Below the pieces are notes generated by a model. It had not been told where the DNA came from. It ran no database searches and saw only the letters and a list, made by a program, of their open reading frames with translations. Shown piece by piece: positions 37,332-45,291 of a stretch of DNA of 64,000 bases (position 1 is the first letter of the stretch; each line of letters starts with the position of its first letter). The translations under genes and the position numbers were made by a program. Source of the DNA: a virus. The stretch is from IMG/VR virus record IMGVR_UViG_3300010334_006426, positions 41,141-105,140 of that record. One strand, written 5' to 3'.

Positions 37332-39055
37332 AGCCAATTTCTATAGAGTTTGAAAATTCGAGATTTTTATATGATAGACATCCTTCCGACTCATTTCAAC
37401 TACCTAATTCACTAGAGTCAATCGTTATACAGCCAAACGAATTAGCTGTTGCATCAACTTTTAATTTAAAAATAAAAAAACTTTATGATAATTTTCTTTA
37501 TTTGTATGGTTTATGCTTTATGTCTGGGTTTGATTTAAACGAGAACTATAAAGGATGGTATGATGAAATTTATGGATTTAATCCAAAGAAAACTAGAGAT
37601 CCACTAGTAGCAACGTCAGGTAAAACCTCTGCCTTGAGCTCAAGTAATAAAGCTATATCATTCTATGATCCAAGCAAACCATTTTTTGTTAATACAATTT
37701 TTACAACAAATACTACGGTAGGACTAATAACATTTGAAAAAATTATAGAAGATTTAGACTATTTATATTCACCGCTAGCACTAACATTGACGCAAAACCT
37801 TGTACCCGGGTCAGCTGAATATAATAGCGTTGTTAATAGTATAGCACAAAGAAGAGAGTATATTGATAGCTACAGGGCTAATATTAGATTTACACAGACT
37901 AGTATAGATCCATTATCTGGATCTATATCTTTTGCTAAAATGGGTGGCGTTATACAGCAAAATAATGAAAACTTGTTTATTACAGATACTGTTTATAACA
38001 ATATTTACAGCTTTAATTTAAAAGATGCAGCTGGCGATGATAACATAAAGCAAAATATTCTTTTTCAAAAAAATCTAGTTGGAGGTACCGGTACTGTAGA
38101 AGATAAGATAAAATTCAACAGTCCAACTTTACTTGTTAATATTGATGATCATATCTTAGTAATAGATTCAAAAAACTCATGTTTCAAAGTTTATGATAAA
38201 AATTTAAATTGGGTATCTACAGTAACGCAGGCAGTATTTTTTAAGAAATATTCAGAAATAACAGCTGCAGCTTATCATGCAAGTTCGAGCAAATTAATTT
38301 TAGGAGCCGGTCAAGCATTGCATTTATTTAAAATTATAGATTTAGACACTATTATATTTGAAAAAACTGTAAGCATATACATATCCAATGACCCTACAGA
38401 TAAGATTATTGATTTAAAATTTGCAAACTACGAAGATAATATTTTATATGTTCTTACTACTAAAAACATAATGAAGAAATGGATTACAAAATTAGAGAAA
38501 AATATTCTATATTTTGGTACTCCGAACAACGCTGCATTACAATATTTTTGGCAAGTTTTATCACCCTATAGCAAAGATATAGATATTATGTTAATAAGAG
38601 CAGGTAATAATACGCAAAGCTTAATTCTAGTTGTTGAGGAGGGATTAAGCCTCAAGAGCCTTTTGAAACAGGATGATTTTAATGTATACTCAAGAAATGA
38701 AGTATGTCTTAATGGTGATGAATATAATTGTGCCTGGACATACAACAAAAGCTTAAAGAAACTCTTGTATAACCTAAATCTTTTAGCCTCTAATATTACA
38801 TACAGATTTTATACTAAAGAAAATGAAGTCACTAGTGCTACTTCGTTTATTTTTAAAACATATAATAATCTAATAACTGAAAGAGTTATTAAAGATACTA
38901 ACAAATATTCCAATATTTTTGTCAACGAAAATTTTCAATCCGAAGCTATTAATAGATGTTTTAATCAATTATATGATTATCAAAACTATATTTTAACCAG
39001 TCTTACAAATAATACACCATTTAATGTTGATTTGACGCCCTATAGGGTAATGTAG
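37328..39055 (+). CDS. hypothetical appendage protein with propeller-like middle
   Basis: A 575-residue protein. The N-terminal 130 residues are mixed (LKIKKLYDNFLYLYGLCFM). Residues about 195-390 have repeated strands of the type GGVIQQNNENLFITDTVYNNIYSFNL, NIDDHILVIDSKNSCFKVYDK and ASSSKLILGAGQALHLFKI, suggesting a propeller. The C-terminus is helical and polar. It resembles the 1151-residue protein in style but I see no clear paralogy. No family name can be given. Confidence 0.55.
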   Translation: MKPISIEFENSRFLYDRHPSDSFQLPNSLESIVIQPNELAVASTFNLKIKKLYDNFLYLYGLCFMSGFDLNENYKGWYDEIYGFNPKKTRDPLVATSGKTSALSSSNKAISFYDPSKPFFVNTIFTTNTTVGLITFEKIIEDLDYLYSPLALTLTQNLVPGSAEYNSVVNSIAQRREYIDSYRANIRFTQTSIDPLSGSISFAKMGGVIQQNNENLFITDTVYNNIYSFNLKDAAGDDNIKQNILFQKNLVGGTGTVEDKIKFNSPTLLVNIDDHILVIDSKNSCFKVYDKNLNWVSTVTQAVFFKKYSEITAAAYHASSSKLILGAGQALHLFKIIDLDTIIFEKTVSIYISNDPTDKIIDLKFANYEDNILYVLTTKNIMKKWITKLEKNILYFGTPNNAALQYFWQVLSPYSKDIDIMLIRAGNNTQSLILVVEEGLSLKSLLKQDDFNVYSRNEVCLNGDEYNCAWTYNKSLKKLLYNLNLLASNITYRFYTKENEVTSATSFIFKTYNNLITERVIKDTNKYSNIFVNENFQSEAINRCFNQLYDYQNYILTSLTNNTPFNVDLTPYRVM

Positions 39056-39065
39056 ACGTTTTTTT

Positions 39066-39073
39066 AATAAATA
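39066..39073 (+). promoter_or_regulatory. late-type box AATAAATA with following AGGAG
   Basis: The box is 12 nt before the ATG at 39086, with AGGAG (39077-39081) between them, giving a short leader with a real ribosome site. Confidence 0.45.
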
Positions 39074-39085
39074 TATAGGAGACTT

Positions 39086-39841
39086 ATGGCAGGATCATAC
39101 ATTTTTCATAGCAAGCTTCACAGGGCAAGTCACCATACTCTATCTGGTACTGGATTGCCTGATGCAGGCTTAGATCCAATAGCATCAAGGGATCAGCCCT
39201 TTTTGGGTGTGTTTTATAATGTTTTGCCAGATGAAAATGGTTCTCTATCAATAACTACAGATAGCATACAGTGGTGGTCAACCTATTCCACTGTAAACTC
39301 ACTTTCTAGTATATGGGCTCCAACAGCATCTGTGTATACAACTGTAAGTTCTTTTTCAGCAAATTGGTCATTAGGTTATAATGGCTATACAACTTTTAAG
39401 CCTAACAGTTCAAAATATGAAAGTGTTTACTCTACTGTGTGTGCTTTTAGTGCGCAGTGGAGTGCACCTAATATAATGTTTACTAATAAAGTTCAAGAAT
39501 ACACAGCAGCTAAAACATTTTCTGGAACTAATCTAACTTATAATCCATTAATAGGAAATGTTGTCTGGGATGTATCTGTAAATCAAATAACATTTTTAAA
39601 TTTGAATAATGATGTTACTCTTAGTGTTTTGAGCGCCAGGAAAGGCGGTGTTTATATTTTAAACATTATTCAGGATAGTATTGGCGGGCATGATATTGTG
39701 TTTGATCCTATTTTTAGATTTAATAGCACATACAATTTACAAGGTGTTATTGCAACAGACCCAAACAGTAGAACTATAATAACTTTTGTATATGACGGTA
39801 ACTTAATGTACGGTCATAGAGCAAATTACTACGTACCATGA
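39086..39841 (+). CDS. appendage/fibre protein, short paralogue
   Basis: A 251-residue protein. The N-terminus HSKLHRASHHTLSGTGLPDAGLDPIASRDQPFLG is shared, with changes, by the next gene. The middle has three W/Y repeats (STYSTVNSLSSIWAPTASVY, SVYSTVCAFSAQWSA) of the kind also seen in the minus-strand fibres. The C-terminal domain (NVVWDVSVNQITFLNL, GGVYILNIIQDSIGG, ITFVYDGNLMYGH) is a compact beta domain. Likely trimeric, as fibre proteins are, but that is inference. Confidence 0.6.
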   Translation: MAGSYIFHSKLHRASHHTLSGTGLPDAGLDPIASRDQPFLGVFYNVLPDENGSLSITTDSIQWWSTYSTVNSLSSIWAPTASVYTTVSSFSANWSLGYNGYTTFKPNSSKYESVYSTVCAFSAQWSAPNIMFTNKVQEYTAAKTFSGTNLTYNPLIGNVVWDVSVNQITFLNLNNDVTLSVLSARKGGVYILNIIQDSIGGHDIVFDPIFRFNSTYNLQGVIATDPNSRTIITFVYDGNLMYGHRANYYVP

Positions 39842-41838
39842 GTAATTTTCTATACCATAACAAATACCACAGGACCATACACCACACATTACCTACTCCA
39901 GGCATACCAGATAGTGCGACGGATCCAATAGCATCTAAAACAGACCCGTTCTTAGGGACGTTTCATAATTTTATTGATGTAATGAATTTAGATACAATAC
40001 CTATTGATGTAAGGTATTTGCTAACTTTTGATGACAATTATATTACTAATTTTAACAATTTGTCTGTTAATACTCTTGATAGTATATTTTTAAATCTAAC
40101 TGCATCAGCTTATGGTAATAGCTACGACTGGTACAGAGTCAGGACTTTAATACAAAATTTAAGCAGTGATTATAATTTGTATCCGCTTTTTAAAGACCAT
40201 GTTAATAGTTTAAGCGGTGAATGGAGCTTAGGATTTAATTTTTACACAAATTTATCCGCAACAAGCTCTAGATATGAATCTGTATATTCTTTAGTTAATT
40301 ATAATAGCGCAAGCTGGCCATTTATTGATACTACACTGAGAACAGATTTAGTACAAGAAAATACTAGAAGTAAAAATTTTGCTATGGTAAATATCTCAAC
40401 ACCAGATACAAATATTTATTGGGATCTTTCCTCGCAACAAGTAGCTTTTGTAAGTCTATCTGCAAATTCTGTATTAAAAAACATATTAAACCCTGCCACT
40501 AAGAAAAAAGGCGGTGAATATTATTTGGTTATACAGCAAGATGGCTATGGGTCAAAAATATTAACTTTTGAAAGTGATTATAAATTTTTATGCTCAGATC
40601 TTGCCCCTGTTATATCACAACGTTTTGTTTCATTTTCTAGTAAGGAAGTTTGGACTTCTGTATTTTATGGTAGCGGTTGTTGGGTAGCTGTACCCTATAA
40701 CTCTTTTAAGGCCTCTAAATCTCGAGACGGAATAACCTGGGTAGGTACTCCTTTACCCGCAGTAAGAAATTGGAGATCAATAGTATTTGGTGTTAGTGCA
40801 TGGGTAGCAGTTGCCGATTCTTCTTCGGTTGGTGCTAGGTCTATAGATAGTGGCAATCTATGGTCAAATACTTTTTTACCAACTAAAAGACAATGGACAT
40901 CTGTAGGTTTTGGTAAAAATACTTTTGTAGCTGTTGCATCAGCTTCTGATAAAGGTGCAAAATCGATTGATTTTGGTAAAACTTGGACTGAAATTACATT
41001 ACCTTATGTTTTACCGTGGAGCTCAGTAAAATATGGTGACGGGGTATGGGTTGCAGTGGCTGGTGGCGGGGTAGCCGGTGACACATTAACTGATCTTGGC
41101 GCTATTTCTTACGATAATGGTAACACTTGGGCTTCCTTCAATTTACCTAGTTCGCGTATGTGGTCTGATGTTGCTTATGGCGAGGATTACTGGGTAGCTG
41201 TAGCAAAAAATTCTAATATAGTTGCATTATCATCGAGATTAGAGGGCGATGGCTGGTTTGATCATGTTATAACTAATGCTTCAGTGAGCGGCTTTTCTTC
41301 TGTTGCACATGGTAATGATACTTTTGTTGCGACAAGCTTAGAGCCATCGCAAGCAATACTTTATTCAACAGATAGTAAAATATGGACTATTAATAATACA
41401 GTACGAAAGACTTTATTCGATGTAAATTATGGCGGGTCGAGTCTTCAAGGCAGTTTTATAGCAGTAGGCGGTGACCAAGGTAGTACAATATTTAAATCTG
41501 CAAGTAGCAGTTATACAAATTACAAAATAGATGCAATAGATACACCTATTACGGCTACAGGTGTATTAACAGCAGCATTAGGTGTAACTGTTATAAAGTT
41601 TATTTGTGACGGTATAAACTTATACGGTATTCCTAGTATTTATTACGTATCTAGAGGTCCTGTATGGACTTATTTCGCTGGACCTGGTATTATTTTAGTT
41701 TCTAACCCAACTGATTTGTTTGTTGATGAGGGGTTAATACCCGTTGGTGGCGTTACTACTGCAGGATCAGTTGTTGTAGATGAAGGATTTTCGGACGGCG
41801 GCGGAATTTTAATTTTGTCCGGTACCCCTATACCATAA
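39838..41838 (+). CDS. appendage/fibre paralogue with inserted Asp-box-like propeller
   Basis: A 666-residue paralogue of the preceding protein: same N-terminal H.H.tlp.PGIPDSATDPIASKTDPFLG motif, same W/Y repeats and the same C-terminal domain start (IYWDLSSQQVAFVSL, GGEYYLVIQQDGYG) and end (VTVIKFICDGINLYG). Between these lie about 260 extra residues with six repeats of roughly 45 residues (W.SV.YG.G.WVAVA...A.S.D.G.TW), an Asp-box/BNR-like propeller as in sialidases and photosystem assembly factors. The tail GGGILILSGTPIP is Gly/Val-rich. The inserted propeller probably presents a binding surface. Coupled to the previous gene by ATGA. Confidence 0.65.
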   Translation: MSNFLYHNKYHRTIHHTLPTPGIPDSATDPIASKTDPFLGTFHNFIDVMNLDTIPIDVRYLLTFDDNYITNFNNLSVNTLDSIFLNLTASAYGNSYDWYRVRTLIQNLSSDYNLYPLFKDHVNSLSGEWSLGFNFYTNLSATSSRYESVYSLVNYNSASWPFIDTTLRTDLVQENTRSKNFAMVNISTPDTNIYWDLSSQQVAFVSLSANSVLKNILNPATKKKGGEYYLVIQQDGYGSKILTFESDYKFLCSDLAPVISQRFVSFSSKEVWTSVFYGSGCWVAVPYNSFKASKSRDGITWVGTPLPAVRNWRSIVFGVSAWVAVADSSSVGARSIDSGNLWSNTFLPTKRQWTSVGFGKNTFVAVASASDKGAKSIDFGKTWTEITLPYVLPWSSVKYGDGVWVAVAGGGVAGDTLTDLGAISYDNGNTWASFNLPSSRMWSDVAYGEDYWVAVAKNSNIVALSSRLEGDGWFDHVITNASVSGFSSVAHGNDTFVATSLEPSQAILYSTDSKIWTINNTVRKTLFDVNYGGSSLQGSFIAVGGDQGSTIFKSASSSYTNYKIDAIDTPITATGVLTAALGVTVIKFICDGINLYGIPSIYYVSRGPVWTYFAGPGIILVSNPTDLFVDEGLIPVGGVTTAGSVVVDEGFSDGGGILILSGTPIP

Positions 41839-41841
41839 ATA
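41834..41841 (+). promoter_or_regulatory. late promoter-like CATAAATA
   Basis: Overlaps the stop of the preceding gene, 4 nt (ATAT) before the ATG at 41846. Confidence 0.5.
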
Positions 41842-41845
41842 ATAT

Positions 41846-42832
41846 ATGAATTGTAGTACTGTTGAACCTGTAAGTGCATTTTACAGCACAAATCTACAAT
41901 CCAAGATACAAAGTTATGAAAGATTAGGAGAAAGAATTTGTCGCGCACTCGGTGCTCCTCTTATTAATTTAGAAATACATGCGGATCAGTTAAATGAATT
42001 TATAAGCATAGCATGTGAAATGTTTACTAAGTATGCCGGTTATACGCAAGAGTTTTTAGTTTTTGATAGCTCCTTATATGAAGAGGGCAAAGGATTAAGA
42101 CTAGATGTACTATTTAGCTTGACCAAGGATTTTAATTTTAGAGCAAAGCTTAAGAACGTTTCTAGTGATATTAAATCTCTTTACAACGTTGGAAGAATGG
42201 TAATAGGAGATGCAGCTAATCCTTATCTATATCAAGTTTTTGATGAAACTAAACCGAATGAATTAGAGTTATTAAACAGCTACGATTATTTAATTGACGA
42301 CTATAGACGAGTGGTTGATGTTTTGGATTTTGAAGAAGGTAGTACAACAGGTGTTAATACATTATTCACGATTGAGCAGTCTTTAGCTCAGCAAACTTAT
42401 TTTAGCTATTCTCTTGGCAACTACGGGTTCGATTTAGTTAGTTGGTATGTCCTAAAGCAATGGTTAGATACGCGCGAAAAAGTTCTTGCGCTCAGAAGGG
42501 ATGTAAGGTTTGACCCACGCACACAATACTTACAATTATTTCCTGAACCAAGAAATACTAGATTTTGGGGCATTGTTACTTGTTATGTAGAAAGGCCTCT
42601 TGTAGATGTAATTAAAGAGCAATGGGTTTATCAGTATGCGCTTGCTCTTACTAAAATAGCGATAGGTACTGTTAGAGGAAAATATCAAAACACAACCTTA
42701 TTTGGTGGTGGTACAATTAATGCAGCTATATTAGAAGACGGTAAAGTGGAAAAAATTGAATTGGAGAAAAAACTTTACGAAAGTGCACCGGGTCTTGGTG
42801 ATGCACCTCCACCAGACTTTTTCGTTGGTTAA
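41846..42832 (+). CDS. 13: gp13-like neck protein
   Basis: A 328-residue protein (T4 gp13: 309). The C-terminal block EQWVYQYALALTKIAIGTVRGKY, then LFGGGTINAAILEDGK, a helix ending in LYESAPG, and PPPDFFVG matches the neck-protein pattern I know from gp13 relatives (W..YA.AL.K...G, GG...N...L, PP.F..G). gp13 binds the portal after packaging and, with gp14, makes the tail docking surface. Its neighbours gp4 and gp21 are head genes, which supports the role. Assignment from pattern memory. Confidence 0.6.
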   Translation: MNCSTVEPVSAFYSTNLQSKIQSYERLGERICRALGAPLINLEIHADQLNEFISIACEMFTKYAGYTQEFLVFDSSLYEEGKGLRLDVLFSLTKDFNFRAKLKNVSSDIKSLYNVGRMVIGDAANPYLYQVFDETKPNELELLNSYDYLIDDYRRVVDVLDFEEGSTTGVNTLFTIEQSLAQQTYFSYSLGNYGFDLVSWYVLKQWLDTREKVLALRRDVRFDPRTQYLQLFPEPRNTRFWGIVTCYVERPLVDVIKEQWVYQYALALTKIAIGTVRGKYQNTTLFGGGTINAAILEDGKVEKIELEKKLYESAPGLGDAPPPDFFVG

Positions 42833-42837
42833 ATAAA

Positions 42838-43293
42838 TTGAAACTTACTATAAAAAATAACAAATATGTACAAGGTATCTTCAAGCCTACACATATGGAA
42901 AAATATAAAGGACATGATTTACCTAGATACTTGAGTAGCTGGGAATTAAAGCTTTTTAGATGGTGTGATACTAACCCAAATGTTGTCGAATGGGGCAGTG
43001 AAAGTATTGTAATACCGTATGAGAGTCCTATCGACAAAAAAATTCATAGATATATAGTAGATGCTATAATAAAGCTAAAAACATCGGAGGGGTTGAAAAA
43101 ATATTTAATAGAGGTAAAACCTTATAAACAAACAATAGAACCGCAGAATACACCAGGTAAAATGAAGAAGACTCTACTATATGAGCAATTAACTTTTATT
43201 CAAAATAAAGCAAAGTGGGAAGCTGCTAAAAATTTTGCTAAGAAACATGGCTTCGAATTTACAATTCTTACGGAAAAAGAGCTTAGAAAATAA
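42838..43293 (+). CDS. 4: head completion nuclease (gp4)
   Basis: A 151-residue protein (T4 gp4: 150). The pattern SWELKLFRWCDTNPNVVEWGSE, IPYESPIDKKIHRYIVDAIIKL and KKYLIEVKPYKQT is the gp4 signature. D75, E92 and K94 fit a PD-(D/E)xK nuclease core. gp4 acts on packaged heads before tail joining. The start is TTG at 42838, close behind the stop of the gp13-like gene; no good ATG precedes the conserved region. Confidence 0.88.
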   Translation: MKLTIKNNKYVQGIFKPTHMEKYKGHDLPRYLSSWELKLFRWCDTNPNVVEWGSESIVIPYESPIDKKIHRYIVDAIIKLKTSEGLKKYLIEVKPYKQTIEPQNTPGKMKKTLLYEQLTFIQNKAKWEAAKNFAKKHGFEFTILTEKELRK

Positions 43294-43303
43294 ACTACTA
43301 AAT

Positions 43304-43311
43304 AATAAATA
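43304..43311 (+). promoter_or_regulatory. late-type box AATAAATA before the prohead protease
   Basis: Ends 5 nt before the ATG at 43317. Confidence 0.45.
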
Positions 43312-43316
43312 TATAC

Positions 43317-43991
43317 ATGGCCTTAAGACTATTAGTAGAAACTCCTGCTTCTGAAGATCAATACGAATACGTAATTGAGGAAAAAAGCGGTAATCAGCCC
43401 AGCACAATGTACATTAAGGGCCCATATATGCAGTGTGAAGAGGTTAACAAAAATAAAAGAATTTACGATTCTAGCGAAATGGATAAGGAGGTTAATAGGT
43501 ATATAAATGAAATGGTTAGAACTAATAGATCGATGGGGGAATTAAATCATCCTACCGCCGCTGAGGTTAACTTAGAGCGCGCCTGCCATCTTGTTACTGA
43601 ATTAAATCGCTCTGGTAATGTTTATTATGGTAAGTCTAAAGTCTTAACAACTCCAATGGGACAAATTGTACGTAGTTTAGTTAATGATGGTGTCAAAGTG
43701 GGAATGAGTTCTAGAGCGCTAGGTAAATTAGAAGAGGCAGGTAATGGGGTTAATAGAGTAAAAGAGTTTAGATTAGTGGCAGTGGATTGTGTTGCAGATC
43801 CAAGTTTTCCCAAAGCATTTGTTAATGGGATCTTAGAATCCAAACAATTTGTTGCAACCCAAGATGGTAGATTTGAAGAATATTATGATTCATTTTCAGA
43901 TAACCTACGTAATTTACCTAGAAAAGATGTAGAAGGGTATTTAAAAGAACAAATTTTGGAGTTTTTTAACAAAATAAGTAAAGTACTATGA
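43317..43991 (+). CDS. 21: prohead maturation protease (gp21)
   Basis: A 224-residue serine protease of the herpesvirus-assemblin-like fold (T4 gp21: 212). Catalytic residues are visible as H78 in GELNHP, S131 or S132 in VGMSSRAL and D161 in VADPSF. It cleaves scaffold, core and capsid proteins after prohead assembly, usually after a Glu. The MCP has a fitting site at E60. Coupled by ATGA to the next small gene. Confidence 0.92.
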   Translation: MALRLLVETPASEDQYEYVIEEKSGNQPSTMYIKGPYMQCEEVNKNKRIYDSSEMDKEVNRYINEMVRTNRSMGELNHPTAAEVNLERACHLVTELNRSGNVYYGKSKVLTTPMGQIVRSLVNDGVKVGMSSRALGKLEEAGNGVNRVKEFRLVAVDCVADPSFPKAFVNGILESKQFVATQDGRFEEYYDSFSDNLRNLPRKDVEGYLKEQILEFFNKISKVL

Positions 43992-44338
43992 GTATGTCTC
44001 CGATAGCTGTTGTAGCTAGAATAGCTACTGAACCTGTAGAAAAGAGTTTAGATCAGAAATTGGCTAATAAAATAAAAGATGAAGTAGTTACTAAATCTGA
44101 AGAATGTTATGAAGACGAGACTGGTAATGTAAGAATGTGTAAAAAATGTGAGCAAAAATCCAGGAATTTTGTAGGTAACTATAATAAATATAATATGCAA
44201 GAAAGAGTAAATTTAGTCAATTTTTTAAAGCAATTAAATGAAAAAAATTATGCCGAGGCACATAAATATTTAAAGAAAGTTATGGAATCTAAACTCGCAA
44301 ATCGTATTGCTAAGAACAAGAATGTGAGGTTGTTCTAA
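43988..44338 (+). CDS. small head-module protein, possible prohead core
   Basis: A 116-residue Lys/Glu/Asn-rich helical protein between protease and scaffold. Two Cys pairs (CYEDETGNVRMCKKC) could bind a metal. The C-terminal helix (LANRIAKNKNVRLF) is basic. T4 has small core proteins (gp67, gp68) upstream of gp21; this position is different, and no sequence match is claimed. Confidence 0.55.
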   Translation: MSMSPIAVVARIATEPVEKSLDQKLANKIKDEVVTKSEECYEDETGNVRMCKKCEQKSRNFVGNYNKYNMQERVNLVNFLKQLNEKNYAEAHKYLKKVMESKLANRIAKNKNVRLF

Positions 44339-44339
44339 T

Positions 44340-45215
44340 ATGGCTAAGGATATCAAAGCAATTTTAAAGGAAGCAACCCAAGATCTTCTCTCTGAGGAAG
44401 TTCTTAAGGAGATAGAAAATGCTTTTAATACGGCTATCAGTGAAAAAGTCCAAATTCACGTGACAAAAGCTCTTACGGAACAAGATGAAGATTATAGTAA
44501 AAAGCTAGAGCATCTACTAGCCGCTATTGATGCTGATCATACATCTAAACTAGAAAAAGTTGTTGAAGCTATTGATTCAAATCATTCTGAAAAATTAAAA
44601 GCTATCGTTTCAAAGTATAGTGATGCTCTCAATAAAGAGGCTAAATCATTCAAGAATTCTACAATCGATAATATTAGCACTTATCTAGAAGCTTATCTAG
44701 ATGAGGTTATTCCTGCTAGTGAAGTTAAGGATGCAGTTAAGAATCGTAAGGCTCTAGAAGTTCTAGACCAACTGAGATCAATTTTGGGCATTGATGCTGC
44801 CCTAGCGAAAGAAAGTATTCGCGAAGCCATTAGAGATGGAAAGCGTCAAATACAAGAAGCTTCTGAGAAGCTTGAAGCCGCTAATAAAGAATTAGCTAAG
44901 ACAAAAGCAGAACTTGCCGCTAGATCCGCTGAACTTACTCTTGAGAAAAAGACAGTTGGCTTAGCAACTCGCAAGAAGGATTATATCAATAAGGTAATGA
45001 AGAATAAGGATTCGCAATTCATTACTGAAAATATTGATTATGCTTTAAGCTTATTTGATAAGACAGAAAAAGAGCGGCTTCAAAACATTAAAGAGGAAGC
45101 AGTACAGGAGGCAACGGCAGCTAGGGTTGACCGTCCTGTAATTGAGGAAAGCACGGAAACATCTGTAACAGAAGTTCAGATGAACCCTTACCTCAAAGAG
45201 CTTTCTAAATACTAA
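44340..45215 (+). CDS. 22: prohead core scaffold (gp22)
   Basis: A 291-residue, nearly all-helical acidic protein (T4 gp22: 269) immediately upstream of the capsid gene. Residues 60-110 have repeated short helices (KLEHLLAAIDADHTSKLEKVVEAIDSNHSEKL in pieces), and 165-215 form a coiled coil. The C-terminus after about residue 255 (EESTETSVTEV) is acidic, with Glu sites for gp21 cleavage. It fills the prohead and is degraded during maturation. Starts 1 nt after the previous stop. Confidence 0.85.
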   Translation: MAKDIKAILKEATQDLLSEEVLKEIENAFNTAISEKVQIHVTKALTEQDEDYSKKLEHLLAAIDADHTSKLEKVVEAIDSNHSEKLKAIVSKYSDALNKEAKSFKNSTIDNISTYLEAYLDEVIPASEVKDAVKNRKALEVLDQLRSILGIDAALAKESIREAIRDGKRQIQEASEKLEAANKELAKTKAELAARSAELTLEKKTVGLATRKKDYINKVMKNKDSQFITENIDYALSLFDKTEKERLQNIKEEAVQEATAARVDRPVIEESTETSVTEVQMNPYLKELSKY

Positions 45216-45246
45216 TTTTAAAGAGGCTATTGCCTGAATATATAAT

Positions 45247-45263
45247 GTAGAAATTTTTTCTAC
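45247..45263 (+). promoter_or_regulatory. hairpin in the capsid gene leader
   Basis: GTAGAAA (45247-45253), TTT, TTTCTAC (45257-45263): a 7-bp stem 15 nt before the strong AAGGAG site (45277-45282). It could stabilise the mRNA 5' end or help keep the ribosome site open. ATATATAATG lies just upstream. Confidence 0.4.
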
Positions 45264-45291
45264 AGGTCGAAATATTAAGGAGAACAAATAC

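Noticed and set aside
45224-45235. Terminator after the scaffold gene (AGGC-TATT-GCCT)
   Set aside because: Only a 4-bp stem and no T-run; not credible as an intrinsic terminator.
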